From assembly GCF_009176975.1 (NCBI RefSeq), contig NZ_WEZG01000005.1, positions 62,001 to 126,000 on the forward strand: a DNA stretch of 64,000 nt, in the 5' to 3' direction. The stretch's first letter is position 1. Every line of letters starts with the position of its first letter. The notes under the pieces are model-generated. The model searched no databases. It was not told the DNA's origin and worked only from the letters and a program-made list of their open reading frames with translations. Made by a program: the position numbers and the translations under genes. Below are positions 1-8,418 of this stretch, piece by piece. The DNA is from Aureimonas psammosilenae (GTDB taxonomy: Bacteria; Pseudomonadota; Alphaproteobacteria; Rhizobiales; Rhizobiaceae).

Positions 1-564
1 CGCGACGCGGCGCTGGCGCAAGAAGGCGATCTCGATGCGGCGATCGCTCGAACCATCGAGGCTTTGGAGAAGAGCGAAGCGCGGGTCGATGCCGTCGCCT
101 TCAAGAAGTCGGCGAAGAAGATCGTGTCGCGCGGCTATGCCGACAATTATGCGCGAGCCCGCCGCGCCCTGAAGGTCGCCGCCAAATCAGGCGACCCCCA
201 CGATTTCCACGAGCTTCGCAAGCGCGCCAAGTATCACATGAACCATTTGCGGCTTCTCGGGGGCCTTTGGCCGGAAGTCTTCGAGCCTCTCGAAAAACAG
301 GCCGAGCGGGTGTCCGACGATCTCGGGCGCGACCATGACTATGCCGTGCTTCTGGCCGAGATCGAGGCCGAGCCGGAGGCTTTCGGTTCGCAAGATCAGC
401 GCCAAACGGCGGTCGGTCTCATCACCGAGCATTCCGCCGAGCTTCGCGCCCGCTCGCTCCTGACCGCCCGGCGTCTTTTCGCGGCGCGGCCTCGCGCGGC
501 AAGGCGCAACCTTGCCGCTCTCTGGAGGCAAGCGGCCCGCCAGCCCTCAGCCCCTTCCGTTTGA
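1..564 (+). CDS. CHAD domain protein, C-terminal part (5' end outside window)
   Basis: The reading frame is open from the first base, so the gene starts upstream of the window. What remains is a helical, Arg/Lys/His-rich protein typical of CHAD domains (conserved histidine alpha-helical domain), with the signature FHELRKRAKYHMNHLRLL around the middle and a second helical segment containing LGRDHDYAVLLAE. CHAD domains bind polyphosphate and often follow a CYTH triphosphatase domain, but no CYTH part is visible here. The stop lies 26 bases before lepA. The family call is good; whether the missing N-terminus carries CYTH cannot be told. Confidence 0.8.
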   Translation, partial: RDAALAQEGDLDAAIARTIEALEKSEARVDAVAFKKSAKKIVSRGYADNYARARRALKVAAKSGDPHDFHELRKRAKYHMNHLRLLGGLWPEVFEPLEKQAERVSDDLGRDHDYAVLLAEIEAEPEAFGSQDQRQTAVGLITEHSAELRARSLLTARRLFAARPRAARRNLAALWRQAARQPSAPSV

Positions 565-590
565 GTTAAATTGCTATAAGAGCGGGGCCT

Positions 591-2393
591 ATGACGACCC
601 CGCTTTCGAACATCCGCAACTTCTCCATCGTGGCCCATATCGACCACGGGAAGTCCACGCTCGCCGACCGCTTGATCCAGATGACGGGAGGGCTGGAAGA
701 GCGCGACATGAAGGAGCAGGTGCTCGACAACATGGAGATCGAGCGCGAGCGCGGGATCACCATCAAGGCCCAGACCGTGCGCCTCCAATACAAGGCGAAG
801 GACGGCCAGGATTACGTCATCAACCTCATCGACACGCCCGGCCACGTCGACTTCGCCTATGAGGTCTCGCGCTCGCTTTCGGCCTGCGAGGGCGCGCTTC
901 TCGTGGTGGACGCCGCGCAAGGCGTGGAGGCGCAGACGCTCGCCAATGTCTATCTCGCGATCGACAACGAACTCGAGATCGTTCCCGTCCTCAACAAGAT
1001 CGACCTTCCCGCCGCCGAGCCGGACCGGGTGAAGGAGCAGATCGAGGAAGTGATCGGCATCGACGCGTCCAACGCCGTGATGATTTCGGCCAAAGCCGGC
1101 ATCGGCATCGACGAGGTGCTGGAAGCCATCGTCACGCGCCTGCCTGCCCCGGCGCAGGGCGACATCAAGGCCCCGTTGAAGGCCATGCTCGTGGATTCCT
1201 GGTACGATGCCTATCTCGGCGTCGTCGTGCTCGTTCGCGTCATCGACGGCGAATTGAAGAAGGGTCAGACCATCCGCATGATGGGCACGGACGCCAAGTA
1301 TCCGGTGGACCGGGTCGGCGTCTTCACCCCGAAGATGGTCAACATGGATTCGCTCGGGCCCGGCGAACTCGGCTTCATTACCGCCTCCATCAAGGAAGTG
1401 GCCGATACCCGCGTCGGCGACACGATCACCGAGGACAAGCGCCCGACCGCCGAAATGCTGCCGGGCTTCAAGCCGGCGCAGCCGGTGGTGTTCTGCGGCC
1501 TTTTCCCCGTCGACGCCGCCGATTTCGACGATCTTCGCGCCGCGATGGGGCGACTTCGCTTGAACGACGCGAGCTTTTCCTTCGAGATGGAATCGTCGGC
1601 CGCGCTCGGCTTCGGCTTCCGCTGCGGCTTCCTCGGGCTCCTGCACTTGGAGATCATTCAGGAGCGCCTGAGCCGCGAGTTCGATCTCGACCTCATCGCG
1701 ACGGCGCCGAGCGTCGTCTACAAGATCCACCTGACCGACGGCACCGCGATCGACTTGCACAACCCGGCCGACATGCCGGACGTGGTTCGCATCGACCATA
1801 TCGAGGAGCCCTGGATCAAGGCGACGATCCTCACCCCGGACGATTATCTCGGCAACATCCTCCAGCTCTGCCAGGAGCGGCGCGGCGTCCAGACGGACCT
1901 ATCCTATGTCGGCAAACGCGCCATGGTGGCCTACGAGCTGCCGTTGAACGAGGTGGTGTTCGACTTCTACGACCGGTTGAAGTCGATCTCGAAGGGCTAC
2001 GCCTCCTTCGACTATCATCTCGACGACTACCGCGAGGGGGATCTCGTGAAGATGCAGATCCTCGTCAACGCCGAGCCGGTGGACGCCCTGTCGATGCTGG
2101 TGCACCGCGCGCAGGCCGAGCGGCGCGGCCGCCAGATGTGCGAGAAGCTGAAGGAGCTGATTCCCAACCACCTCTTCAAGATCCCGATCCAGGCGGCGAT
2201 CGGCGGCAAGGTGATCGCGCGCGAGACCATCTCGGCGCTGCGCAAGGACGTGACGGCCAAGTGCTACGGCGGCGACGCCACCCGCAAGCGCAAGCTTCTG
2301 GAAAAGCAGAAGGAAGGCAAGAAGCGCATGCGCCAGTTCGGCAAAGTGGAAATCCCGCAGGAAGCGTTCATCGCCGCGTTGAAGATGGAATAG
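591..2393 (+). CDS. lepA: Elongation factor 4 (LepA), ribosomal back-translocase GTPase
   Basis: This 600-residue translational GTPase has the normal length for LepA. The G1 motif AHIDHGKST lies at residues 15-23, the G3 motif DTPGH at 81-85 and the G4 motif NKID at 135-138. EF-G-like domains II, III and V follow, and the C-terminal LepA-specific domain ends in a basic tail rich in [20 protein letters not shown]. LepA acts on stalled or mis-translocated ribosomes and helps initiation and subunit maturation. The ATG at 591 gives the family-typical N-terminus [20 protein letters not shown]. It stands alone: a repeat-rich gap follows. Confidence 0.97.
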   Translation: MTTPLSNIRNFSIVAHIDHGKSTLADRLIQMTGGLEERDMKEQVLDNMEIERERGITIKAQTVRLQYKAKDGQDYVINLIDTPGHVDFAYEVSRSLSACEGALLVVDAAQGVEAQTLANVYLAIDNELEIVPVLNKIDLPAAEPDRVKEQIEEVIGIDASNAVMISAKAGIGIDEVLEAIVTRLPAPAQGDIKAPLKAMLVDSWYDAYLGVVVLVRVIDGELKKGQTIRMMGTDAKYPVDRVGVFTPKMVNMDSLGPGELGFITASIKEVADTRVGDTITEDKRPTAEMLPGFKPAQPVVFCGLFPVDAADFDDLRAAMGRLRLNDASFSFEMESSAALGFGFRCGFLGLLHLEIIQERLSREFDLDLIATAPSVVYKIHLTDGTAIDLHNPADMPDVVRIDHIEEPWIKATILTPDDYLGNILQLCQERRGVQTDLSYVGKRAMVAYELPLNEVVFDFYDRLKSISKGYASFDYHLDDYREGDLVKMQILVNAEPVDALSMLVHRAQAERRGRQMCEKLKELIPNHLFKIPIQAAIGGKVIARETISALRKDVTAKCYGGDATRKRKLLEKQKEGKKRMRQFGKVEIPQEAFIAALKME

Positions 2394-2424
2394 GGCTGCA
2401 TCCGTCCGACGCGCATACCCTTTT

Positions 2425-2519
2425 CCCTCATGCTGAGCTTGTCGAACCACGAGGGAAAAGCTCCATGAATCGTGTGGGTGCCAAGCGCCCCTCGTGCTTC
2501 GACAAGCTCAGCATGAGGG
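2425..2519. repeat. REP-like palindrome, two inverted copies
   Basis: Two 31-base copies lie head to head at 2425-2455 and 2489-2519; the second is the reverse complement of the first with one mismatch. Each copy carries the core TGAGCTTGTCGAA between CCCTC and GAGGG ends and is itself an imperfect palindrome. The 33-base spacer separates the arms, so an RNA from either strand could form one long hairpin. A transcription-terminating or mRNA-stabilising role downstream of lepA is possible but not shown. A core of this kind recurs between genes in many alphaproteobacterial genomes, from memory. Confidence 0.8.
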
Positions 2520-2542
2520 GCTGTTGAGACGGTTGCGAATAC

Positions 2543-2600
2543 CTGGCTCCTGGCTCCTGGCTCCTGGCTCCTGGCTCCTGGCTCCTGGCTCCTGGCTCCT
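2543..2600. repeat. 7-bp tandem repeat, about 8.3 copies of CTGGCTC
   Basis: Eight exact consecutive copies of CTGGCTC run from 2543 to 2598, followed by a partial CT. The array lies between the inverted palindromes and a third, diverged copy. The unit length is not a multiple of three, and the array is outside any credible gene. Perfect identity between units suggests recent slippage expansion, so copy number may differ between strains. Confidence 0.95.
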
Positions 2601-2628
2601 CATTCATTCTTGCACGACATCTGGCTTT

Positions 2629-2659
2629 CCCTCACCCTAAGCCTGTCGAAGGGCGAGGG
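2629..2659. repeat. Diverged third copy of the REP-like palindrome
   Basis: This 31-base element starts CCCTCACCCTAAGCCTGTCG and ends in GGGCGAGGG. It keeps the size, the CCCTC/GAGGG ends and the GTCGAA core of the two upstream copies but differs in the stem. It ends eight bases before the GTG start of the GIY-YIG nuclease gene, so it lies in the leader of that gene and may affect its ribosome-binding region. Confidence 0.7.
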
Positions 2660-2667
2660 AACGCACC

Positions 2668-3054
2668 GTGTTCGAAGCCACCGTCTACATTCTGCGTTGT
2701 GCGGATGGCTCGTATTATACCGGTCTGACGAAGCAGCCGATCGAAGCTCGTCTCTGGGAGCATAACGAGGGCATCTACGAGGGCTTCACCAAGCCGCGCC
2801 GTCCGGTCACTTTGGTCTTCACCGAAACCTACGACCGTATGCTCGATGCCATTGCACGGGAGCGCCAGATCAAAGGTTGGTTGCGGGCGAAGAAGGAAGC
2901 GCTGATTGCGCTCGACTACGAGGCGCTTCCGGCCTTGGCACGAAACAGACAGGTGGCGGGTGGCGGCTGCGAGATGGCTAGAACGACCGTCTCCATTCCT
3001 GACCTGACTGCCGATCCCGGCGAAGCGCTGGAAGAGTATCCTACCAATGTATAG
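2668..3054 (+). CDS. GIY-YIG superfamily nuclease, small YhbQ/UPF0213-like protein
   Basis: The protein has 128 residues from a GTG start. Residues 6-20 carry the GIY-YIG signature in the form VYILRC...YYTGLT, followed by the basic helix EARLWEHNEG (candidate catalytic Arg28) and a segment ETYDRMLDAIARERQIKGW holding the conserved acidic residue. Such single-domain proteins cut or nick DNA in vitro, but their cell role is mostly unknown. Residues after about 95 are poorly conserved and look like a tail. The REP-like palindromes just upstream suggest a functional or mobile link. The start is uncertain because no clear Shine-Dalgarno sequence is seen. Confidence 0.85.
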   Translation: MFEATVYILRCADGSYYTGLTKQPIEARLWEHNEGIYEGFTKPRRPVTLVFTETYDRMLDAIARERQIKGWLRAKKEALIALDYEALPALARNRQVAGGGCEMARTTVSIPDLTADPGEALEEYPTNV

Positions 3055-3108
3055 CGATGGTAGTATGGTCTTTACTGCGACTTTCGATCGGAATGCGAGG
3101 CGCAAGAT

Positions 3109-3330
3109 ATGATCGACATGACCTATGATCCGAGCGTCGATGCCGTCTACTTCCGGATCGGCCAAGGGCAGATCGTGGAAACCGAGGAAGCCGGACCGTT
3201 CATCTACGACGTGGATGCGGAAGGGCGTGTGATCGGCATCGAGGTTCTTGGCGCAAGTCGCACGCTGGCGCCAGGACCATGGCAAAACGCGCGTATCCCC
3301 GGTTCGCCGCGCGCGGACGCGGCGGAGTAA
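3109..3330 (+). CDS. DUF2283 family small protein
   Basis: This 73-residue protein matches the DUF2283 pattern: it opens with TYDPSVDAVYFRI, then has an ET-containing strand, and ends its core with YDVDAEGRVIGIEVLGAS. The fold is expected to be a small beta-rich domain. Genes of this family often sit beside DUF4258 genes in arrangements that look like toxin-antitoxin pairs (recollection of the family). No DUF4258 partner is visible here, so the gene looks orphaned. It lies between the GIY-YIG gene and the restriction-modification gene, and its function is unknown. Confidence 0.75.
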   Translation: MIDMTYDPSVDAVYFRIGQGQIVETEEAGPFIYDVDAEGRVIGIEVLGASRTLAPGPWQNARIPGSPRADAAE

Positions 3331-3446
3331 ACATTCTCCGCTTCCTAACTCCACGATAGGTTGCAACTCAAGGTTCGTTTACAATCTAAGATAGACAATG
3401 CCATGTTGCCACATCCCAAGGTTTGTATCCGGGATGCGGGCGTTCC

Positions 3447-6416
3447 ATGCATGTCGAGACTTTCATCGCCCGTTGGACGTCGCGCGAGGGCGGGGCGGAG
3501 CGGGCGAATTATCAGATGTTCCTGTCGGAACTCTGCGACACCATCGGCGTCGAGCGTCCGCAGCCGGCTGGTGCTGATCGAGAGCGCAACGATTACGTCT
3601 TCGAGCGCGCCGTCAGGCCGCGCGGCGAGGGAAGCGGGGCACCGCGGCGGATCGATCTCTACAAACGCAACGCTTTCATCCTCGAAGCCAAGCAGATGCG
3701 GCTTCCGGGACACGCGAAGGCGCTGAGCGGGCAGGGGACGATCCCGCTCTTCGGCGAGCCGGAGGAACTCGGCCGGCGCTCCATCGCACGCGGCTGGGAC
3801 GTGATGATGCAGAACGCGCGCAAGCAGGCCGAGGCTTATGTCTTCCTGCTCGACGCCGATCACGCAGCGCCGCCTTTCATCATCGCCTGCGATGTCGGTC
3901 ATTGCCTGGAACTCTATGCCGATTTCACCGGCACCGGCCGCGCTTATCACCAGTTCCCCGACCGGCAGAACTTCCGCATCTACATGGAGGACCTCAAGAA
4001 GGACGAGGTCCGCCAGCGTCTCGCCACGGTCTGGACCGACCCGCATTCGCTCGATCCGAGCCGCATCGCAACGCGCGTCACGCGCGGCATCGCCCAGCGC
4101 CTGGCGGCCGTCAGCCGCCGGCTCGAAGCCGATTACCCGCCCGAAAGCGTCGCGCATTTCTTGATGCGCTGCATCTTCACCATGTTCGCCGAAGGCGTCG
4201 GGCTTCTGCCGAGGGGCGGGTTCACGGACCTTCTCGCCAACTGCACGACCGACCCCGCGTCCTTCGCACCCCTCGTCGCCGACCTTTGGCGCAGCATGGA
4301 CGAGCCGGCCTACGAGAAGCGCTATTGCGTCGCGATCCGGGCGCGGCTGAGGCATTTCAACGGCAACCTGTTCAAGAACGCGGAGGTCTTCGCGTTGGAG
4401 CGCGAGGAGATCGGCGAGCTTCTGGAAGCCTCCCGGCTCGATTGGCGCATGGTCGATCCGGCGATCTTCGGAACCCTGCTCGAACAAGCCCTCGACCCGA
4501 CCGAGCGCCGACGCCTCGGCGCCCATTACACGCCGCGTTCCTATGTCGAGCGCCTCGTCAACGTCGCCGTGATGGAGCCGCTGCAGACCGACTGGCAGGC
4601 GGCACGCATGGTGGCGGAGGCCGCCACGAGAAACGGCGACGGGAAGAAGGCCGTGGCTGTCATCCGCGACTTTCACTTGAAGCTCTGCGGGACGCGCGTC
4701 CTCGATCCGGCCTGCGGCACGGGCAACTTCCTTTATGTCGCGCTGGAAATGATGAAGAAGCTCGAAGGCGAGGTGCTGGAAACGCTGGCCGAACTCGGCC
4801 AAGCCGAAAATATGGGCCTCGACCGCGAAACGGTCGATCCGCACCAGTTCCTCGGTCTCGAACTCAACCCGCGCGCCGCCGCCATCGCCGAGCTTGTGGT
4901 GTGGATCGGCTATTTGCAGCAGCACTACAAGACGCGCTCGGGCCACCCGTCGGAGCCGATCCTGCGGGCGTTCCAGAACATCAACGGAGGCCAGCGCGAA
5001 GGCTTCGATGCGGTTCTGGAATGGGACGGCGGCGCTTCGAAACCCCGCCGCCCCGACTGGCCGGACGCCGAGTTCATCGTCGGCAATCCGCCTTTCATCG
5101 GTGGCAAGGATTTGAGGTCCCGGCTCGGCAGTTCTTACGTCGAAGCACTCTGGTGCGCGCATCCGCAGATGAACGAGAGTGCCAATTATGTGATGTATTG
5201 GTGGGACCGAGCAGCGGAGCTTTTGACATCTGTCGATACGCGGTTGCGTCGCTTTGGGTTCGTTACAACCAACGCCATCACGCAACCGTTCCAGCGCTCC
5301 GTGATAGAGCGCCGCTTGAACGCGAAGGAGCCCATCCATCTGCGTTTTGCCGTGCCAAATCATCCTTGGACCAAGGTGACAAGCGACCCGGCAGCGGTGC
5401 GGGTCGCCATGACCGTCGCGGAGAAGGGAGGAGGCGGAGGCGTTCTCTGGAAAGTCAGCAGCGAACGAAAACTCGACACGGACGAGCCGGAGATCGACTT
5501 TGTCCGACAGGAGGGTCTGATCAACTCCAATCTGAGCATTGGTACGGATGTCACAAAGACCCGTCCCCTTCTCGCGAATGACGGTTTGTCGTCTCCGGGT
5601 GTCAAACTGCATGGAAACGGGTTTGTGGTGACGCCTTCGCAAGCGTTGCATTTGGGTCTCTGGCAGCGGCCAGGATTGGAAAACCATCTCCGCCCTTATC
5701 GCAACGGACGCGATCTCACGGGGCGTCCACGCAACGTCATGGCGGTGGATCTTTTCGGCCTTTCGGCTGAAAGTGTCAGGCGCACCTATCCCGAAGTTTA
5801 TCAGTATCTCTTGGAGGCCGTTCGAACGCCTCGGGAGAAGCAGGCAGCCAAATCTCCGACGACGGATGCGTTGAGCTACTTGGAAAACTGGTGGCTGTTC
5901 GGGAAGCCGCGTAGCGAGCTTCGTCCCGCTCTCGAAGGTTTGCCCCGCTACATCGCGACGGTGGAGACAGCAAAGCACCGCGTCTTCCAGTTTCTGGACG
6001 CCTCGATTCTCGCCGACAACATGCTGGTCGTCGTCGCGGATGACGACGCGGCGAGATTGGCTACGCTATCCAGTAGGATAAATCTCGTTTGGGCGTCGCG
6101 CCGAGGTGGTTTACTCGAGGATCGACCCCGCTACACGAAGTCTACGTGCTTCGATCCGTTCCCCTTTCCCACCCTATCCGGTCCCCTCGAAGCGCAACTG
6201 CGCGACGCCGGCGAGGAACTGGACGCCACCTGCAAGCGCGTTCTTGCCGACCACCCCGACCTGACGCTCACCGGCCTCTACAACGTCTTGGAAAAGCTGC
6301 GCGCCAACTTGTCCTTGAGCGAGCGCGAGGAGGACGCCAAGCGGCGGGGGCTCGTTCTGATCCTGAAGGAACTGCACGACACGATCGACCGGCTGGCGGC
6401 GGAAGCCTATGGCTAG
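3447..6416 (+). CDS. MmeI-like (Type IIL/IIG) fused restriction endonuclease-methyltransferase, ended early by an in-frame amber codon
   Basis: The 989-residue product joins nuclease and adenine-N6 methyltransferase. At the N-terminus Asp70, Glu80 and Lys82 form the D-X9-EXK site, the same spacing as the MmeI nuclease. A helical spacer follows, then methyltransferase motif I (LDPACGTGNF, about 419-428) and motif IV (NPPF, 547-550). The target-recognition region spans roughly 640-850. The ATG at 3447 gives the family-like start MHVETFIARW; an upstream TTG at 3423 is less likely. The frame stops at TAG (6414-6416) right after AYG, where relatives as I recall read AYGWPADL; the same frame continues with PADL and about 145 more codons. 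So TGG probably became TAG. The missing tail is outside the catalytic motifs, so activity may persist. Confidence 0.85.
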   Translation: MHVETFIARWTSREGGAERANYQMFLSELCDTIGVERPQPAGADRERNDYVFERAVRPRGEGSGAPRRIDLYKRNAFILEAKQMRLPGHAKALSGQGTIPLFGEPEELGRRSIARGWDVMMQNARKQAEAYVFLLDADHAAPPFIIACDVGHCLELYADFTGTGRAYHQFPDRQNFRIYMEDLKKDEVRQRLATVWTDPHSLDPSRIATRVTRGIAQRLAAVSRRLEADYPPESVAHFLMRCIFTMFAEGVGLLPRGGFTDLLANCTTDPASFAPLVADLWRSMDEPAYEKRYCVAIRARLRHFNGNLFKNAEVFALEREEIGELLEASRLDWRMVDPAIFGTLLEQALDPTERRRLGAHYTPRSYVERLVNVAVMEPLQTDWQAARMVAEAATRNGDGKKAVAVIRDFHLKLCGTRVLDPACGTGNFLYVALEMMKKLEGEVLETLAELGQAENMGLDRETVDPHQFLGLELNPRAAAIAELVVWIGYLQQHYKTRSGHPSEPILRAFQNINGGQREGFDAVLEWDGGASKPRRPDWPDAEFIVGNPPFIGGKDLRSRLGSSYVEALWCAHPQMNESANYVMYWWDRAAELLTSVDTRLRRFGFVTTNAITQPFQRSVIERRLNAKEPIHLRFAVPNHPWTKVTSDPAAVRVAMTVAEKGGGGGVLWKVSSERKLDTDEPEIDFVRQEGLINSNLSIGTDVTKTRPLLANDGLSSPGVKLHGNGFVVTPSQALHLGLWQRPGLENHLRPYRNGRDLTGRPRNVMAVDLFGLSAESVRRTYPEVYQYLLEAVRTPREKQAAKSPTTDALSYLENWWLFGKPRSELRPALEGLPRYIATVETAKHRVFQFLDASILADNMLVVVADDDAARLATLSSRINLVWASRRGGLLEDRPRYTKSTCFDPFPFPTLSGPLEAQLRDAGEELDATCKRVLADHPDLTLTGLYNVLEKLRANLSLSEREEDAKRRGLVLILKELHDTIDRLAAEAYG

Positions 6417-6851
6417 CCGGCCGATCTGTCCGAGGACAACATCCTCGCCCGTCTCGTCGCCTTGAACGCCGAGCGCCGGCAAGAAGAAGCCGCCGGCCGT
6501 GTGCGCTGGCTGCGCCCGGACTATCAGGAGCCGCGTTTCTCGCGTGGCGCGAAGCCTCGCACCACGGAGTTCGGCTTCGACGAGACCGTGGTCGCCTTCA
6601 CGCGCGATCTCGAAGCCTTCCCGAAGGACCCCTACGAGATACCGCTCGTCGTGGAGCGGCTGCTGCGCGCTGCCAGCCACCCGATGAGCGCCGCCGACCT
6701 TTCCCGCCGCTTCGAGCGCTCCGGCAAACGCATCGAGGCACGGATCGACAAGGCGCTCGAAACGCTCGCGGATTTCGGCCGGATCGCCACTCTGCCGGAC
6801 GGCCGGTACGAAATCCTCGGGGTGCCGACAACGATACGTGAAGCCGCGTGA
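6417..6851 (+). pseudogene. Detached C-terminal end of the MmeI-like enzyme
   Basis: This region continues in exactly the same frame as the preceding gene, with no frameshift, beyond the amber codon at 6414-6416. It begins PADLSEDNILARLVALNAER and goes on through VRWLRPDYQEPRF, which read like the usual C-terminal extension of MmeI-type enzymes. The last 60 residues (about PLVVERLLRAASHPMSAADL onward) resemble a winged-helix fold. A TTG at 6462 could restart translation and give a 129-residue polypeptide, but no Shine-Dalgarno sequence supports that. It is best read as the severed end of one gene of about 1134 codons. Confidence 0.75.
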
Positions 6852-6999
6852 GGCGGTTCCGCCCTTTCCTCATCCCCCTCCCTTCGCTATAGGAGCCGTC
6901 CTTTCTCGAACCCGGCCCTGCCCAAGCCCCGCCAGCCATCGTCCAGCGGGGTTTGAGCCGCGTTCGCTCGTGCCGTTGTTGCCCAAGGAGGCCCCTTCC

Positions 7000-8262
7000 A
7001 TGCCGACGCTTCACCCCGGCCTCGATTTCGGCACCACCAATTCGACGCTCGGCCTTTGCGACGCGGGCGGCACCCCGAGCCTTCTCCCTGTCGAGAACGA
7101 GCATCGCACCATTCCCTCCGCCCTGTTCTTCAGCCTGGAGGACGGCAAGACCTATTTCGGCCGGGCCGCCGTCCATGAATATGTCGACGGGGCGGAAGGG
7201 CGCTTCATGCGGGCGCTGAAGAGCATTCTGGGCACCAGCCTGATGAAGGAAACGACGGCGGTCGGTCGCGAACGCCTGAGCTTCGAGGACCTGATCGGCC
7301 GCTTCCTCGCCAACCTGCGCGCCCGTCTCGAACGGGAAGCCGGCGATGCCGCCATCGGCCGGGCCGTGTTCGGCCGACCCGTGCGCTTCGTGGACGAGGA
7401 CGACGCCGCCGACCGCGCCGCGCAGGACCAGCTTGCCTCGGCCGCGCGGGCTCAGGGCTTCGGCGAGGTCGAGTTCCAGTTCGAGCCCGTCGCCGCCGCG
7501 CTCTACTATGAGAGCGGCATCCGGAACGAGCGGCTGGCGCTGGTGGTCGATATCGGCGGCGGCACGTCGGACTTCACGGTGGTGCGCCTGTCGCCCGAAC
7601 GCGCCAAGCGACTCGACCGGAGCGAGGATCTGCTCGCCTCCACCGGCGTCCATGTCGGCGGCACGGATTTCGACCGGCTCCTGAACATCGCCAAGATGCA
7701 GCCGCTGCTCGGGCTCGGCTCCTCCACCGCCGATGGCAAGCGCCGCCTGCCGGTCTGGTATTTCAACGATCTCGCGACCTGGCACCGCGTCAATTTCCTT
7801 TATACGCCGAAGGTGCTGCGGGACGTCGCCGGCCTGAAGCGCGAAGCGGCCGAGCCGAAAAAGCTCGATCATCTCGGCCATGTCCTGAAGCACCGCTCCG
7901 GCCATCGGATCGCGGGCGCGGTGGAAGCCGCCAAGATCAGGCTATCGGACGAGAACGAGACCGTGATCCGCTTCACCGAGCCGGACCTGACGCTGGAAGC
8001 GCCGGCGACGCGGGGCGAGTTCGAGGCCGCGACCGCCGAACTCGTGTCCCGAATCGAGGCCGCGATCGACGAGGGCCTGGCGCAGGCCGGCGTCGGGCCG
8101 GATGCTATCGAAACCGTAATCCTGACGGGCGGCGGCGCGCAGGTGCCAGCGGTATTCAAGGCCGCGACGGGGCGCTTCCCGAAAGCCGAAATCGCGCGCT
8201 CCGATGCTTTCGGCTCGGTCGGCCTCGGCCTCGCCATCGACGCCGCGCGCCGTTTCAGGTGA
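7000..8262 (+). CDS. Hsp70 family protein (YegD-like, DnaK-related ATPase)
   Basis: The 420-residue protein has the actin-like ATPase fold: phosphate-1 motif GLDFGTTNS at the N-terminus, phosphate-2 motif VVDIGGGTSDFTVV near residue 180, and the adenosine motif VILTGGGAQVPAV near the C-terminus. It lacks the substrate-binding domain and lid of DnaK, as in the YegD branch. The ATG at 7000 is preceded by a strong AAGGAGG (6985-6991); longer frames from 6838 add only a proline-rich, non-conserved stretch. Its cell role is unknown. It follows the restriction gene with about 150 bases between, and no DnaJ or GrpE partner is nearby. Confidence 0.9.
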   Translation: MPTLHPGLDFGTTNSTLGLCDAGGTPSLLPVENEHRTIPSALFFSLEDGKTYFGRAAVHEYVDGAEGRFMRALKSILGTSLMKETTAVGRERLSFEDLIGRFLANLRARLEREAGDAAIGRAVFGRPVRFVDEDDAADRAAQDQLASAARAQGFGEVEFQFEPVAAALYYESGIRNERLALVVDIGGGTSDFTVVRLSPERAKRLDRSEDLLASTGVHVGGTDFDRLLNIAKMQPLLGLGSSTADGKRRLPVWYFNDLATWHRVNFLYTPKVLRDVAGLKREAAEPKKLDHLGHVLKHRSGHRIAGAVEAAKIRLSDENETVIRFTEPDLTLEAPATRGEFEAATAELVSRIEAAIDEGLAQAGVGPDAIETVILTGGGAQVPAVFKAATGRFPKAEIARSDAFGSVGLGLAIDAARRFR

Positions 8263-8418
8263 GAGTTAGGAGCCTGCTCGACAAATCGTCGGGTCGGTCC
8301 GGCAGGACTTTTCCGCCATCGCTTCGTTGCCAATCCTCGCCGATGCCGCCGGCATCGACTGCGTTTGGCGCCTCGCCAATGTCGAAAAATCCCTCGCCGG
8401 CCCTCCGCCGCCGAGTTG

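Noticed and set aside
396-1799. 467-residue minus-strand open frame opposite lepA
   Set aside because: Composition is Arg/His/Val-rich with no family motif, typical of an antisense shadow in GC-rich DNA; lepA is a clear match.
2543-2600. Possible CRISPR array
   Set aside because: The unit is only seven bases with no spacers, so it is a plain tandem repeat.
3345-5978. 877-residue minus-strand frame opposite the restriction gene
   Set aside because: It has no recognisable motif and mirrors codon structure of the real plus-strand gene.
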